Shown here piece by piece: positions 49,216 through 57,324 of a stretch of DNA of 64,000 nt. The stretch covers positions 372,001 to 436,000 of the forward strand of contig NZ_QKOB01000001.1 in assembly GCF_003226535.1 (NCBI RefSeq), read 5' to 3'. How positions within the stretch are numbered: position 1 is the stretch's first letter; the number at the start of each line of letters is the position of its first letter. The notes beneath the pieces are model-generated. The model ran no database searches and was not told the origin of the DNA. It worked only from the letters and a program-made list of their open reading frames with translations. A program made the translations under genes and the position numbers. Source of the DNA: Meiothermus sp. Pnk-1. GTDB taxonomy: Bacteria > Deinococcota > Deinococci > Deinococcales > Thermaceae.

Positions 49216-50067
49216 ATGTGGAGCTTGCTCCGGCAAACCCTGCAAGACTGGCGCAGCGACAATATTCCCTCCCAGGCCGCGGCACTGGCCTACTTTGCGG
49301 TGTTCTCGCTGGCGCCGCTTTTGGTCATCGTGCTCGCCGTGCTAGGTCTCGTCTACGATCAGGGCGAGGCCCGGCGCTACCTCCTCGAGGAACTGCGCAA
49401 GCTGTTGGGGGCAGAGGGGGCCGACCTCATCAGCAATATGCTCGAGGCCGCCAACAAGCGGGGCACCGGGGTGGTGGCCACGGCGGTGGGCCTGATGACC
49501 TTGTTTGTGGGAGCTACCGGGGTATTCCTCCATCTGCAACAGGCCCTGAACCTGATCTGGAAGGTGAAACCCAAGCCGCTGAGCTTCTGGCAGCAAATCC
49601 GGCTGCGCCTGATCTCCTTTGGCATGATCCTGGCGGTGGGGTTTTTGCTCCTGGTCTCGCTGGTGGCTAACGCCTTGCTGAGCGCCATCGGCAACAGCGT
49701 GACAGGGGTACTGGGGACAGGCTGGTTGTGGCGTGGGCTGGACTTCGTGGTCTCGCTGGGAATCATTACCTTGCTGTTCGCGCTGATCTACAAGTTCCTG
49801 CCCGATACGTTCATCGCCTGGCGAGACGTTTGGATCGGGGCCCTGGTCACCGCGCTTCTTTTTGATCTAGGGCGCTTTGCTATCGGCTTTTATCTCGGCA
49901 ACAGCGTCACCGCCTCGGTGTACGGGGCAGCCGGGTCGCTGGTGGTTTTGTTGCTGTGGATTTACTACTCCGCACAGATCGTCCTCTTAGGGGCTGAATT
50001 TACCCAGGTCTATGCGCACCGTCGGGGCTCGAGGGCCCGCCTCCCTACAAAACCCCCCTCAGCTTGA
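49216..50067 (+). CDS. YihY/UPF0761 family membrane protein (formerly RNase BN)
   Basis: 283 residues with six membrane helices. Signatures include DNIPSQAAALAYFAVFSLAP near the N-terminus, TGVFLHLQQALNLIW and the late FAIGFYLGNSVTASVYGAAG helix, all characteristic of YihY/BrkB. The old RNase BN annotation of this family is known to be wrong; a flippase or transporter role has been suggested. ATG 49216 is 29 bases after the last TCAG of site 3. Confidence 0.88.
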   Translation: MWSLLRQTLQDWRSDNIPSQAAALAYFAVFSLAPLLVIVLAVLGLVYDQGEARRYLLEELRKLLGAEGADLISNMLEAANKRGTGVVATAVGLMTLFVGATGVFLHLQQALNLIWKVKPKPLSFWQQIRLRLISFGMILAVGFLLLVSLVANALLSAIGNSVTGVLGTGWLWRGLDFVVSLGIITLLFALIYKFLPDTFIAWRDVWIGALVTALLFDLGRFAIGFYLGNSVTASVYGAAGSLVVLLLWIYYSAQIVLLGAEFTQVYAHRRGSRARLPTKPPSA

Positions 50068-50111
50068 ACTCAGGCGCTTTACAGCCAAACTTTAGGCAAC
50101 GCCTCTACACT
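50059..50111 (+). promoter_or_regulatory. TCAG 11-bp direct-repeat site 4 (LEA/CsbD-like gene)
   Basis: TCAG 50059, TCAG 50070, ACAG 50081 and TTAG 50092. TACACT (50106-50111) starts exactly 14 bp from the last. The first repeat overlaps the end of the YihY gene. Confidence 0.75.
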
Positions 50112-50129
50112 TCCTGCTGGAGGTGAGCC

Positions 50130-50345
50130 ATGGCAGACAAGATCAAAGAAGCCGTAAAGGCCGTCCGCTCCAAGGTTAATGAGGTGGCTGACCGGGTGCG
50201 GGCAGAGATCCACGAGGGCAAGGCCGAGACCACCGATAACCCGGTAGAGAAGGTGATCGAGAAGGGCAAGGCCGCCGTAGATCGGGCTAAGGCCAAAGCC
50301 CACGAGGAGGCCAGCAAAGATGCGGCCCAAAAAGCTCGCCGCTGA
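50130..50345 (+). CDS. Small highly charged LEA/CsbD-like stress protein
   Basis: 71 residues, mostly Lys, Glu, Ala and Val with no aromatic residues (KIKEAVKAVRSKVNEVADRV ... AKAKAHEEASKDAAQKARR). It should be disordered in solution and form amphipathic helices on drying or on membranes, as in LEA group 3 or CsbD-type proteins. A perfect TGGAGGTG ribosome site precedes ATG 50130. The gene is alone between site 4 and a terminator hairpin, so it is probably a strongly induced single-gene unit. Confidence 0.75.
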   Translation: MADKIKEAVKAVRSKVNEVADRVRAEIHEGKAETTDNPVEKVIEKGKAAVDRAKAKAHEEASKDAAQKARR

Positions 50346-50358
50346 TGGATCGGCAAAG

Positions 50359-50388
50359 AGTACGGGCGGTCAGTAGGCCGCCCGTACT
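50359..50388. terminator. Bidirectional hairpin terminator
   Basis: An 11-bp perfect stem (50359-50369 with 50378-50388) and an 8-base loop lie between the LEA-like gene and the convergent gene ending at 50370. TTTG follows on the plus strand and the minus-strand side has CTTTG, so T runs are short. Confidence 0.6.
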
Positions 50389-50990
50389 TTGTGCTCGGCC
50401 TCGAGCGCGGCGCGGGTCTTGCTCAAGGCGGACTCGAGGAAGTAGGTGTCCTGCTGGAGCCGCTGGCAGCACTCATACAGCCACCTGGCGAGATCCTCCG
50501 CGGCGTAAGCTTCGCTCTGCCAAGCGCTGCACTGCGCTAGCTTTTGTTGATCCTGGTATTCATGGAGCAGATCCTGGGCCTCGCCCAGCAAGGCCAGCGG
50601 GTGAGCCGAGGGGGCGGTGGGATTCAGGGCCGGCTCCCTGAGCACCGGCACGAAGGTCGGACCCAAGAGCAGGCTCATCTGCTGCACTAGCTTTTCCAGC
50701 TCGAGCTTACGCCGCTTGCCGATCACTTCCAGCACCCGCACCAGCCGTTCCACCGCCCGTCCCTCGGGCTGCCCTGACAGGCCATGCAGCAAAACGCAAA
50801 GCCGCTGGGTCCGGGCCTGGAGCCGGACGCTCCCGGCGAGCTGCTGCGAGAGGGAGCGGGCTAGCTGCCGCCGCTGCTCGGCCTCGGGCAGGCTAGGGTC
50901 AGGGGGCTCGAAAACCAGCCTCTCCCTGCCTTCGTGCCGCCCAATGGACGCCTCGTGCACCGACCACACCGGGTTCGCGAGTTTATTCAT
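50370..50990 (-). CDS. Unrecognised helical cytoplasmic protein in the stress block
   Basis: 206 residues from ATG 50990, preceded by GAGGAG. It is mostly alpha-helical, rich in Leu, Gln and Arg (EQRRQLARSLSQQLAGSVRL, GKRRKLELEKLVQQMSLLLG, RLQQDTYFLESALSKTRAAL), with no signal or membrane helix. No family was recognised. It has regulatory site 5 upstream with four perfect TCAG copies, so it belongs to the same regulon as its neighbours. Confidence 0.7.
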   Translation of the reverse strand: MNKLANPVWSVHEASIGRHEGRERLVFEPPDPSLPEAEQRRQLARSLSQQLAGSVRLQARTQRLCVLLHGLSGQPEGRAVERLVRVLEVIGKRRKLELEKLVQQMSLLLGPTFVPVLREPALNPTAPSAHPLALLGEAQDLLHEYQDQQKLAQCSAWQSEAYAAEDLARWLYECCQRLQQDTYFLESALSKTRAALEAEHKVRAAY

Positions 50991-51003
50991 GGGCACTCCT
51001 CGT

Positions 51004-51062
51004 AGACTAAGCCTCTCCGAGAGCGCTGAAGCCGTCCTGATCGGCTTCTGAGTTCCGGCTGA
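51004..51062 (-). promoter_or_regulatory. TCAG 11-bp direct-repeat site 5 (50370-50990 gene)
   Basis: Four perfect TCAG copies on the minus strand, beginning at 51062, 51051, 51040 and 51029. The hexamer at +14 is GAGGCT (51010-51015). A better TAGTCT follows immediately at 51004-51009, so the spacing is 14 or 20. Confidence 0.75.
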
Positions 51063-51135
51063 GCTTAGGGGCTTGGTGATCGCCAGCAGAGGGCGAGCCC
51101 GCGCGTTTCGCGCCCTACGACCTTCGGTACAAGCA

Positions 51136-51165
51136 ACTTACCAGAGCCTCGGGGCTCTGGTAAGT
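51136..51165. terminator. Perfect 13-bp hairpin downstream of the 51256 gene
   Basis: ACTTACCAGAGCC (51136-51148) and its exact complement (51153-51165) flank a TCGG loop. It lies about 90 bases beyond the end of the minus-strand SRPBCC gene and could stop that transcript. No T run follows. Downstream, 51183-51199 holds a short CGT heptamer run (TTACGCCGTACGTCAGACG). Confidence 0.45.
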
Positions 51166-51255
51166 GGGGCCCTGAACTTTACTTACGCCGTACGTCAGAC
51201 GCGGGTTGTGGCGTACCGCCCCCGGAGAGCTCGTGCCGAAAAGTGAAGATTCCGC

Positions 51256-51720
51256 CTAGTCTTTGCGGGTAACCGAGGGGCCAGGCGAGGCCTCGGTGGG
51301 CCAGCCAGAGATGATCTCCCCCAGCTTTTCCAAATCCTGCTCGAGCATTTTCTGGGGGTCTTTGAAGAGGCTGGCGAACGCTTCCCCTATGGCTCCACCC
51401 GGGGGGGTGTACTCGACGTGCACGGTTACCCTCGAGCCGTCACCCTCCGGCACGACCTGGATATAGCCCTGGGTCTTAAGCGATCCCTCCAAGCTCTGCC
51501 AACCCAGGTGACGAGGAGGTTCGATGCGGGTGGTCACCGCCTTCCAGGTGACCGGGATGCCCAGCGGGCCGCGCAGGCGCCACACCGAGGTGCGGCCATC
51601 CTCCATCTCCACTTTCTCCACGTGGGACATAAACTGGTCGAAGTTTTCGTAATTGGAGATGTACTCCCAAACCCGCTGTTGGTCAGCAGGCACCTTGATG
51701 CTAGCTTCGGCTTTGTACAT
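51256..51720 (-). CDS. SRPBCC/polyketide-cyclase-like lipid-binding protein
   Basis: 154 residues from the ATG at 51720, which has GGGGGA upstream; the in-frame GTG at 51744 lies at or before the predicted transcription start. The fold is START/Bet v1-like: KAEASIKVPADQQRVWEYIS, then strands (GRTSVWRLRGPLGIPVTWKA) and a long C-terminal helix. Such proteins enclose a hydrophobic ligand. Two relatives occur at 61415-61752 (broken) and 61763-62245. It is driven by regulatory site 6. Confidence 0.8.
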   Translation of the reverse strand: MYKAEASIKVPADQQRVWEYISNYENFDQFMSHVEKVEMEDGRTSVWRLRGPLGIPVTWKAVTTRIEPPRHLGWQSLEGSLKTQGYIQVVPEGDGSRVTVHVEYTPPGGAIGEAFASLFKDPQKMLEQDLEKLGEIISGWPTEASPGPSVTRKD

Positions 51721-51742
51721 GTGCTTCCCCCTTTCTGCGCTC

Positions 51743-51795
51743 ACCCTAGGAGAGGAAACTGACCGTGGCCTGTGGCATTTTTGAACTCTGGCTGA
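51743..51795 (-). promoter_or_regulatory. TCAG 11-bp direct-repeat site 6 (SRPBCC gene)
   Basis: On the minus strand TCAG, TCAA, ACAG and TCAG begin at 51795, 51784, 51773 and 51762. TAGGGT (51743-51748) starts exactly 14 bp from the last. Confidence 0.78.
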
Positions 51796-51876
51796 GTGGC
51801 CTTCCTCGGGCGGGAGGCAAACCCTCGAGCTGGCCCGAGAAGCGATGCGGGCTCCTTCAAGAGGGCTTGGGCCGTC

Positions 51877-52263
51877 CTAAGCGGAACACTCGAGGATATC
51901 CGCCGGGGTAGGCGGAGAGGACCAAATCTGCTTGACGCGGCCGTTCTTTTCCACCGCGTAGCTGGTTCCCGGCGCGGCTTGGTAACGCAGCCGCAAGGTA
52001 CCATCATGATCCACCAGCACGCATACCCTCTCCCTGAGCGCTCCCTCGAGCCTCAGGGGGCTTCCCGGGGAAAGCACCACGATCACCAACCAGTCCCGCT
52101 CGGCCAGGCTCAGCAGGTGAGCTTGGAACCGCTTGAGATAGTTGAGGTCCGGCTCGAATACAATCAGCATCCGCTTAAAGCCCAAGTGCTCCCACAGGTC
52201 CAACCACCGGCCTTGACAATCCTTGACTTTAAACACCGGAGGTCGCATACCTCGCATCAACAT
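51877..52263 (-). CDS. Thioredoxin/peroxiredoxin-fold protein lacking the usual cysteine
   Basis: 128 residues (start uncertain between three nearby ATGs). The order PPVFKVKDCQGRWLDLWEHL, RMLIVFEPDLNYLKRFQAHL, WLVIVVLSPGSP and VCVLVDHDGTLRLRYQA follows a redoxin (AhpC/TSA) fold including the VDHDG-type strand-turn. However, the position expected for the active cysteine after the second strand reads FEPDLNYL, with no Cys. It may be a structural or ligand-binding derivative. It is divergent from the NRAMP gene; TAGGGT near 52315-52320 (minus) could be its -10. Confidence 0.5.
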   Translation of the reverse strand: MLMRGMRPPVFKVKDCQGRWLDLWEHLGFKRMLIVFEPDLNYLKRFQAHLLSLAERDWLVIVVLSPGSPLRLEGALRERVCVLVDHDGTLRLRYQAAPGTSYAVEKNGRVKQIWSSPPTPADILECSA

Positions 52264-52378
52264 CGCGCCACCCTGCCTTTCCAGTGCCTGGTCCCCGGAA
52301 TTGTGCGAACGTTACCCTAGTAAGATCTTGCGGCGGGATTATCAGGGGCGTGTTAGGGCGATTACACAGGCCATCCCT

Positions 52379-52431
52379 TCAGCCCCGGCTCAGCCACGGC
52401 TCAATCCCTCTTCAGCCAAGGGGAGCAGGCT
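52379..52431 (+). promoter_or_regulatory. TCAG 11-bp direct-repeat site 7 (NRAMP-like gene)
   Basis: TCAG 52379, TCAG 52390, TCAA 52401 and TCAG 52412. The hexamer at +14 is CAGGCT (52426-52431), the same C-first variant as site 1. Confidence 0.72.
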
Positions 52432-52453
52432 GCGCTCGAGCCTGGCGGAAAGG

Positions 52454-53737
52454 ATGGCCCAGCACGTGGAAGCCAAGGAAAACAAGCCCCAAAATCTTCT
52501 CAACGCCCTGGGGCCGGGCCTGGTCACCGGGGCCTCCGACGATGACCCCAGCGGGATCGCCACCTACTCGCAAGCGGGGGCAGCGTTTGGCTACGGGCTG
52601 TTGTGGACCCTGCTCTTCACCTATCCGCTGATGGGGGCCATCCAGGAGATCGCCGCCCGGATCGGGCGGGTGACCGGGCGGGGGATCGCCGGGAACCTGC
52701 GCCGCTTCTACCCCCCCTGGCTCTTGTACCCGGTGGTGGGGCTCTTGCTCGTCGCCAATACCATCAACATCGGGGCCGACCTGGGCGCGATGGGCGCGGC
52801 GGCTAAGCTCCTGCTGGGCGGTCCAGCGCTGCTTTATACCGCCGCCTTGGCCTTAGTCTCGCTAGTCTTGGAGGTTTTCGTCTCCTACCGCCGCTACGCG
52901 GGGATACTCAAGTGGCTTACCCTGGCGCTGTTCGTCTACGTGGCGGCGGCCTTCACCGCGCAGGTTCCTTGGGGGGAGGCCCTCAAAAACGCGTTGCTGC
53001 CCTCGCTGCGCTGGAATCCTGGCTATCTGGCCATGATCGTGGCGGTGCTGGGAACCACCATCAGCCCCTACCTGTTCTTCTGGCAGGCCTCCACCGAGGT
53101 CGAGGAGTTGCGCCAAGCGCCCGCCGAGCAACCCCTCAAGCACGCCCCACGGCAGGCGCCGGCGCAGTTCTGGCGGATCAAGGCCGACACCTACTTGGGC
53201 ATGGGGGTCTCCAACCTGATCGCTTGGTTCATCATGCTCACCACCGCCGCCACCCTGCACGCCGCCGGAAAGACCGAGATCCGCTCGGCTGCTGAGGCCG
53301 CGGCGGCGCTCGAGCCGGTCGCCGGGCCTTTCGCCAAGTTTCTCTTCGCGGCGGGTGTGATCGGAACCGGGCTCTTGGCGGTGCCGGTGCTGGCCGGCTC
53401 CGCTGCTTACGGGCTAGGCGAAGCCTTGCGCTGGCCCACCGGCCTCGAGCGCAAACCCCTCGAGGCCAAAGGTTTTTATGGCCTCATCGCCTTGGCCACC
53501 CTGGTCGGGCTGGCGATCAACTACACCCCCATCAACCCCATCGAAGCTCTGATCTGGTCGGCGGTGATCAACGGGCTGGTGGCGGTGCCGGTGATGGTAC
53601 TGATGATGCTGCTAAGCTCGAGCCCTAAAGTGATGGGCGAGTTCACCCTCTCGCCCCGGCTCAGGATCCTGGGCTGGCTGGCCACCCTGGTTATGGGGCT
53701 GGCGGCCCTCGGCCTTTTCAGCACCTGGGAGAAGTGA
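52454..53737 (+). CDS. NRAMP-related divalent metal transporter with altered metal site
   Basis: 427 residues, eleven membrane helices expected. TM1 carries SDDDPSGIATYSQAGAAFG, keeping the Asp-Pro of the NRAMP DPGN motif but not its Asn. TM6, usually MPHN-like, reads LGTTISPYLFFWQAS, so the Met that selects transition metals is replaced. Such variants resemble NRAMP-related Mg or unassigned transporters rather than MntH. ATG 52454 has GGAAAGG upstream; the open frame extends further but overlaps regulatory site 7. Confidence 0.82.
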   Translation: MAQHVEAKENKPQNLLNALGPGLVTGASDDDPSGIATYSQAGAAFGYGLLWTLLFTYPLMGAIQEIAARIGRVTGRGIAGNLRRFYPPWLLYPVVGLLLVANTINIGADLGAMGAAAKLLLGGPALLYTAALALVSLVLEVFVSYRRYAGILKWLTLALFVYVAAAFTAQVPWGEALKNALLPSLRWNPGYLAMIVAVLGTTISPYLFFWQASTEVEELRQAPAEQPLKHAPRQAPAQFWRIKADTYLGMGVSNLIAWFIMLTTAATLHAAGKTEIRSAAEAAAALEPVAGPFAKFLFAAGVIGTGLLAVPVLAGSAAYGLGEALRWPTGLERKPLEAKGFYGLIALATLVGLAINYTPINPIEALIWSAVINGLVAVPVMVLMMLLSSSPKVMGEFTLSPRLRILGWLATLVMGLAALGLFSTWEK

Positions 53738-53778
53738 GGGCATCGCTTCCCGCATGGGATGGGGCCCGACCCCCTGGC

Positions 53779-53831
53779 TCAGCCCCGCCTCAGCTTCGCG
53801 TCAGTTTGAGGTCAGACGCCCGCTCTAGCCT
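53779..53831 (+). promoter_or_regulatory. TCAG 11-bp direct-repeat site 8 (Crp-family gene)
   Basis: Four perfect TCAG copies at 53779, 53790, 53801 and 53812. TAGCCT (53826-53831) starts exactly 14 bp from the last and ends 7 bases before ATG 53839, so this is also a leaderless promoter. It is the cleanest site of the set. Confidence 0.88.
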
Positions 53832-53838
53832 AAACCCC

Positions 53839-54636
53839 ATGAAACCGCAGAGCTCCTGGAACCCCACCGCACAAATCTGGAGTTCCTACACGATTGATAT
53901 CCAGCGCCTGCTGGAGTGCCTCTTGCCCAGCGCCCGGGAGACCCTGAGAACCCAGGGGCGGAGCAAAACCTTGCGCACCGGTGAGGTCGCTAGCCCGATG
54001 GGCGAACCGATGGTGGCCTATGTACACCGGGGCTGGTTCAAGCTGATGCGCTTTACCGAGTACGGCGATGAGCAGCTGATGGCGGTGCGGCGCAAAGGAT
54101 CTTTTATCGGCCTGGAGACCCTCACTCACCCCCGCGATGCCGCCCCCGAGGTAGTAGCCATCGCCCCCGGCGAGATCACAGTGTGGCCCTTCGAGCTCGT
54201 ACAGAGCCTGATAGAGCGCGAGCTCGAGCTCACCCGCTGCTTCTTGCACCTGCTGGCCGACCAGATCGAGGAGGAGAGCAACCTGCGCTTTCTCAACCAG
54301 TCCACCCGGGTTCCCGCCCGGCTGGCCCGCATTATCTACCTCTATGCGCTCGAGGAGGGCCAGCCCAGCGGCAAAGGGCTTTACATCCGGATGCCCTTCA
54401 CCCAGTACGACCTGGCGCTCTTGCTGGGGGTGCGGCGTGAGACGGTAAGCTTGAGCCTCGCTGAACTCGAGGGCGAGGGGGTGATCCAGCGCACCGGCAA
54501 GGACGTGGTGGTGGATGTGGAACGAATGCCGCGCTTCCTGGAGAGCGAGGGGGCTTCTTACGGCTGCCCCAAGGCCCCCAAGCCCGCCCCCCACCTTCCG
54601 GTGGCGGTCCCCTCGAGGCTGGCGGTAAACATGTAA
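53839..54636 (+). CDS. Crp/Fnr-family transcriptional regulator
   Basis: 265 residues: an N-terminal cyclic-nucleotide-binding-like beta-roll (LRTGEVASPMGEPMVAYVHR ... GSFIGLETLTHP), the long dimer helix (about 130-170) and a C-terminal winged helix (YDLALLLGVRRETVSLSLAE) with a conserved RETVS recognition helix. The effector pocket is not clearly cAMP-type. It is itself under site 8, so it would be a second tier of the regulon. A strong terminator follows. Confidence 0.88.
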   Translation: MKPQSSWNPTAQIWSSYTIDIQRLLECLLPSARETLRTQGRSKTLRTGEVASPMGEPMVAYVHRGWFKLMRFTEYGDEQLMAVRRKGSFIGLETLTHPRDAAPEVVAIAPGEITVWPFELVQSLIERELELTRCFLHLLADQIEEESNLRFLNQSTRVPARLARIIYLYALEEGQPSGKGLYIRMPFTQYDLALLLGVRRETVSLSLAELEGEGVIQRTGKDVVVDVERMPRFLESEGASYGCPKAPKPAPHLPVAVPSRLAVNM

Positions 54637-54664
54637 CCAAACCAGAAAATCTCCGCTCGAGCAG

Positions 54665-54693
54665 CGGGAGGCTGGCCTGGCCTCCCGTTTTTT
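54665..54693 (+). terminator. Rho-independent terminator after the Crp-family gene
   Basis: A 7-bp GC stem (CGGGAGG 54665-54671, CCTCCCG 54681-54687) with a 9-base loop, followed by six T (54688-54693). Confidence 0.85.
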
Positions 54694-54710
54694 ACCGTTC
54701 AGTACAGTAT

Positions 54711-54763
54711 TCAGCTAGCTCTCAGACGCAACTCAGGAAAGGGTCAAGCGCCGGAGGCATCCT
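54711..54763 (+). promoter_or_regulatory. TCAG 11-bp direct-repeat site 9 (glycan operon)
   Basis: TCAG 54711, 54722 and 54733, and TCAA 54744. The hexamer at +14 is CATCCT (54758-54763). It precedes the four-gene glycan operon starting at 54902. Confidence 0.72.
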
Positions 54764-54901
54764 AGGCAGCGTGGCAAAGGCAAGATCCTTCACCCCCGGG
54801 TGAATAGTTTCCAAGTACCCAGTTCAGCTCGGCAGTAAACCCCCTACCGGGTGACGCCTTAGGGTCTCCCGCGGCCACCCCTATACAGAAAGGAATACCG
54901 G

Positions 54902-56134
54902 ATGAGCCAAGCCCAAAGCAGCTACGATATCGTCTGTTTCTCCCATCTTCGTTGGAACTTCGTCTACCAGCGCCCCCAGCACCTTATGGGCCGCGCGGCC
55001 CAGCGCCACCGGGTGGTGTTCGTAGAAGAGCCGATCTTTGGCAGCGAAAGCGAGCCCCGCCTGGAGACCTACCGAGACGGGGGGGTCCACGTGGCCACCC
55101 CTCACCTGCCGGCAGGCCTCGGCGAGGATCGAGTAGGTAGCTCGCTGCACGCGCTGGTGAAGGATTTTTTGGAGGAGCTGGGGGTTCACGATTTCGTGCT
55201 GTGGTTGTATAGCCCGATGTTCCTGCCCTACCTGCGCGGGCTCGAGCCCAAGGCCACGGTCTACGACTGCATGGACGAGCTGGCCAACTTCCGCTTCGCC
55301 CCGCCGGTGTTGCGCGAGCGCGAGCAGCAGCTTTTCCGCTGGGCCGATGTGGTGTTCACCGGCGGTCAGAGCCTCTACGAAGCCAAGCGGCGGCAACACC
55401 CCAACTGCCACTGTTTCCCCTCCGCGGTGGACGTAGCCCACTTCGCCCAAGCCCGCCATCCCCTGCCCGAGCCCCCCGACCTGGTCCCGCTGGGCCGCCC
55501 GCGGGTGGGTTTTTACGGGGTCATCGACGAGCGCATGGACACCGGGTTGCTCGAGGCGGTAGCCCGGCGGCTCCCCGGCTGTGAGTTCGTGATGGTGGGG
55601 CCTTTCGCCAAAGTGGACCCTGCCGAGATGCCGCGGCTCGCAAACCTGCACTTCTTGGGCATGAAGAGCTACGCTGAGTTGCCCTACTACCTGGCCCACT
55701 GGGACGTGGCGATGTTGCCCTTCGCGCTCAACGACTCTACCCGCTTTATCTCTCCTACCAAGACCCCAGAGTACCTCGCCGCGGGCAAGCCGGTGGTCTC
55801 CACGCCGATCCGCGACGTGGTGCGGCCTTATGGCGAAAAAGACCTGGTCTACATCGCTGACGACGCCGAGGGCTTTGCCGAGGCCATAAGGCGGGCTTTG
55901 CTGGAAGACCATACCCATCGCCAACGCCGGGCCGACGCCTTCTTAGCGGCGATGTCCTGGGACCATACCTGGACCAAGATGGAACAGCTCATCGAAGAGG
56001 CGCTCGAGCGTAAGCAACTGGCCGACCTCCCCAAAGCCAGCCCGATCCCCCAGCGCACCGCCCAGGCCCCGGTAGGGATCTCGCTGACCGCCGAGACGCT
56101 TCTTTCGCCGCATACAGGGGCCCGTAAACCCTAA
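54902..56134 (+). CDS. GT4-like glycosyltransferase
   Basis: 410 residues of GT-B fold. The N-terminus (YDIVCFSHLRWNFVYQRPQH) is typical of glycosyltransferases that sit beside glf genes. The C-terminal nucleotide-sugar domain has RPRVGFYGVIDERMD and the EX7E-like block SPTKTPEYLAAGKPVVSTPI. It probably transfers galactofuranose or another hexose to an envelope glycan, because UDP-galactopyranose mutase follows after 22 bases. First gene of the operon after site 9, with a long leader. Confidence 0.82.
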   Translation: MSQAQSSYDIVCFSHLRWNFVYQRPQHLMGRAAQRHRVVFVEEPIFGSESEPRLETYRDGGVHVATPHLPAGLGEDRVGSSLHALVKDFLEELGVHDFVLWLYSPMFLPYLRGLEPKATVYDCMDELANFRFAPPVLREREQQLFRWADVVFTGGQSLYEAKRRQHPNCHCFPSAVDVAHFAQARHPLPEPPDLVPLGRPRVGFYGVIDERMDTGLLEAVARRLPGCEFVMVGPFAKVDPAEMPRLANLHFLGMKSYAELPYYLAHWDVAMLPFALNDSTRFISPTKTPEYLAAGKPVVSTPIRDVVRPYGEKDLVYIADDAEGFAEAIRRALLEDHTHRQRRADAFLAAMSWDHTWTKMEQLIEEALERKQLADLPKASPIPQRTAQAPVGISLTAETLLSPHTGARKP

Positions 56135-56156
56135 CCGCACTGAGAGGAGGAAGCTG

Positions 56157-57278
56157 ATGTTCGACTACCTCATCGTTGGAGCAGGATATGCAGGGAGCGT
56201 GCTGGCCGAGCGGATCGCCAGCGAGCTGGGGCTCAAGGTGCTGGTGGTGGACAAGCGCCACCACATCGGCGGCAACGCCTACGACACCTATAACGAGCAG
56301 GGCATCCTGATCCACCCCTACGGGCCGCACATCTTTCACACCAACTCGCGGGAGATCTTCGAGTACCTCTCGCGCTTCACCAAGTGGCGGCCCTACGAGC
56401 ATCGGGTTCTGGCCAGCGTGGATGGGCAACTGGTGCCCATCCCCATCAACCTCGATACGGTGAACAAGCTCTACAATCTAAACCTCACCTCGGAGGAGCT
56501 CGAGGGCTGGTTCGCCCGCCGGGCCGAGAAGAAAGAGCGCATCCTCACCAGCGAGGACGTGGTCGTCGCCAAGGTTGGGCGCGAACTTTACGAGAAGTTC
56601 TTCCGCGGTTACACCCGCAAACAGTGGGGCTTGGACCCCTCTCAGCTCGACGCCACCGTGACCGCCCGAGTGCCCACCCGCACCAACCGCGACGATCGCT
56701 ACTTCACCGACAAGTACCAGGCCATGCCCCTCTACGGCTACACCCGGATGTTCGAGAACATGTTGCGCCACCCGAACATCAAGGTTCTGCTAGGCACCGA
56801 TTACCGCGAGATCGTGAACCTGGTTCCCTGGCGGCGGATGATCTACACCGGCCCGATCGACGCTTTTTACAATTTTAAACACGGCAGGCTGCCCTACCGT
56901 AGCCTGGAGTTCGTCCACCAAACCCTGCCGCAGGAGTGGTTCCAACCGGTAGGCACGGTCAACTACCCCAACGAGCAGCCCTACACCCGCATCACCGAGT
57001 TCAAGCACCTCACCGGGCAGCGCCACGAATTCACCAGCATCGTCTACGAATACCCCCGCGCCGAGGGCGACCCCTACTACCCGATCCCCGCCAGCGAACC
57101 CAAGGCCATCTACAAGAGGTACGAGGAGGAGGCCAGGCGCGAGACCAAGGTGCGCTTCGTGGGGCGGCTGGCCACGTACCAGTACTACAACATGGACCAG
57201 ATCGTGGGGCAAGCCCTGGCGACCTTCGGAAAGATCAAGCTCGAGCTGCAAGAAGATTTGGCTACCGTTCCATCCTAA
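56157..57278 (+). CDS. glf: UDP-galactopyranose mutase
   Basis: 373 residues. FAD-binding YLIVGAGYAGSVLAERIASE, the GLF-specific DKRHHIGGNAYDTYNEQGI and YGPHIFHTN, the FFRGYTRKQWGLDPSQL block and the substrate loop with RTNRDDRYFTDKYQAMP and YTGPIDAFYNFKHGRLPYRSL. It interconverts UDP-galactopyranose and UDP-galactofuranose. GAGAGGAGG precedes the ATG. It implies that the organism makes galactofuranose-containing envelope glycans, here under stress control by linkage with site 9. Confidence 0.95.
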   Translation: MFDYLIVGAGYAGSVLAERIASELGLKVLVVDKRHHIGGNAYDTYNEQGILIHPYGPHIFHTNSREIFEYLSRFTKWRPYEHRVLASVDGQLVPIPINLDTVNKLYNLNLTSEELEGWFARRAEKKERILTSEDVVVAKVGRELYEKFFRGYTRKQWGLDPSQLDATVTARVPTRTNRDDRYFTDKYQAMPLYGYTRMFENMLRHPNIKVLLGTDYREIVNLVPWRRMIYTGPIDAFYNFKHGRLPYRSLEFVHQTLPQEWFQPVGTVNYPNEQPYTRITEFKHLTGQRHEFTSIVYEYPRAEGDPYYPIPASEPKAIYKRYEEEARRETKVRFVGRLATYQYYNMDQIVGQALATFGKIKLELQEDLATVPS

Positions 57279-57324
57279 GCGGACCCTCAGGCCTCGCTCG
57301 AGGTTTCAGGAGTTAGGTGCGCTC

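Noticed and set aside
51721-51744. GTG 51744 as the SRPBCC start
   Set aside because: It overlaps the end of the predicted -10 box of site 6; the ATG at 51720 has a good SD.
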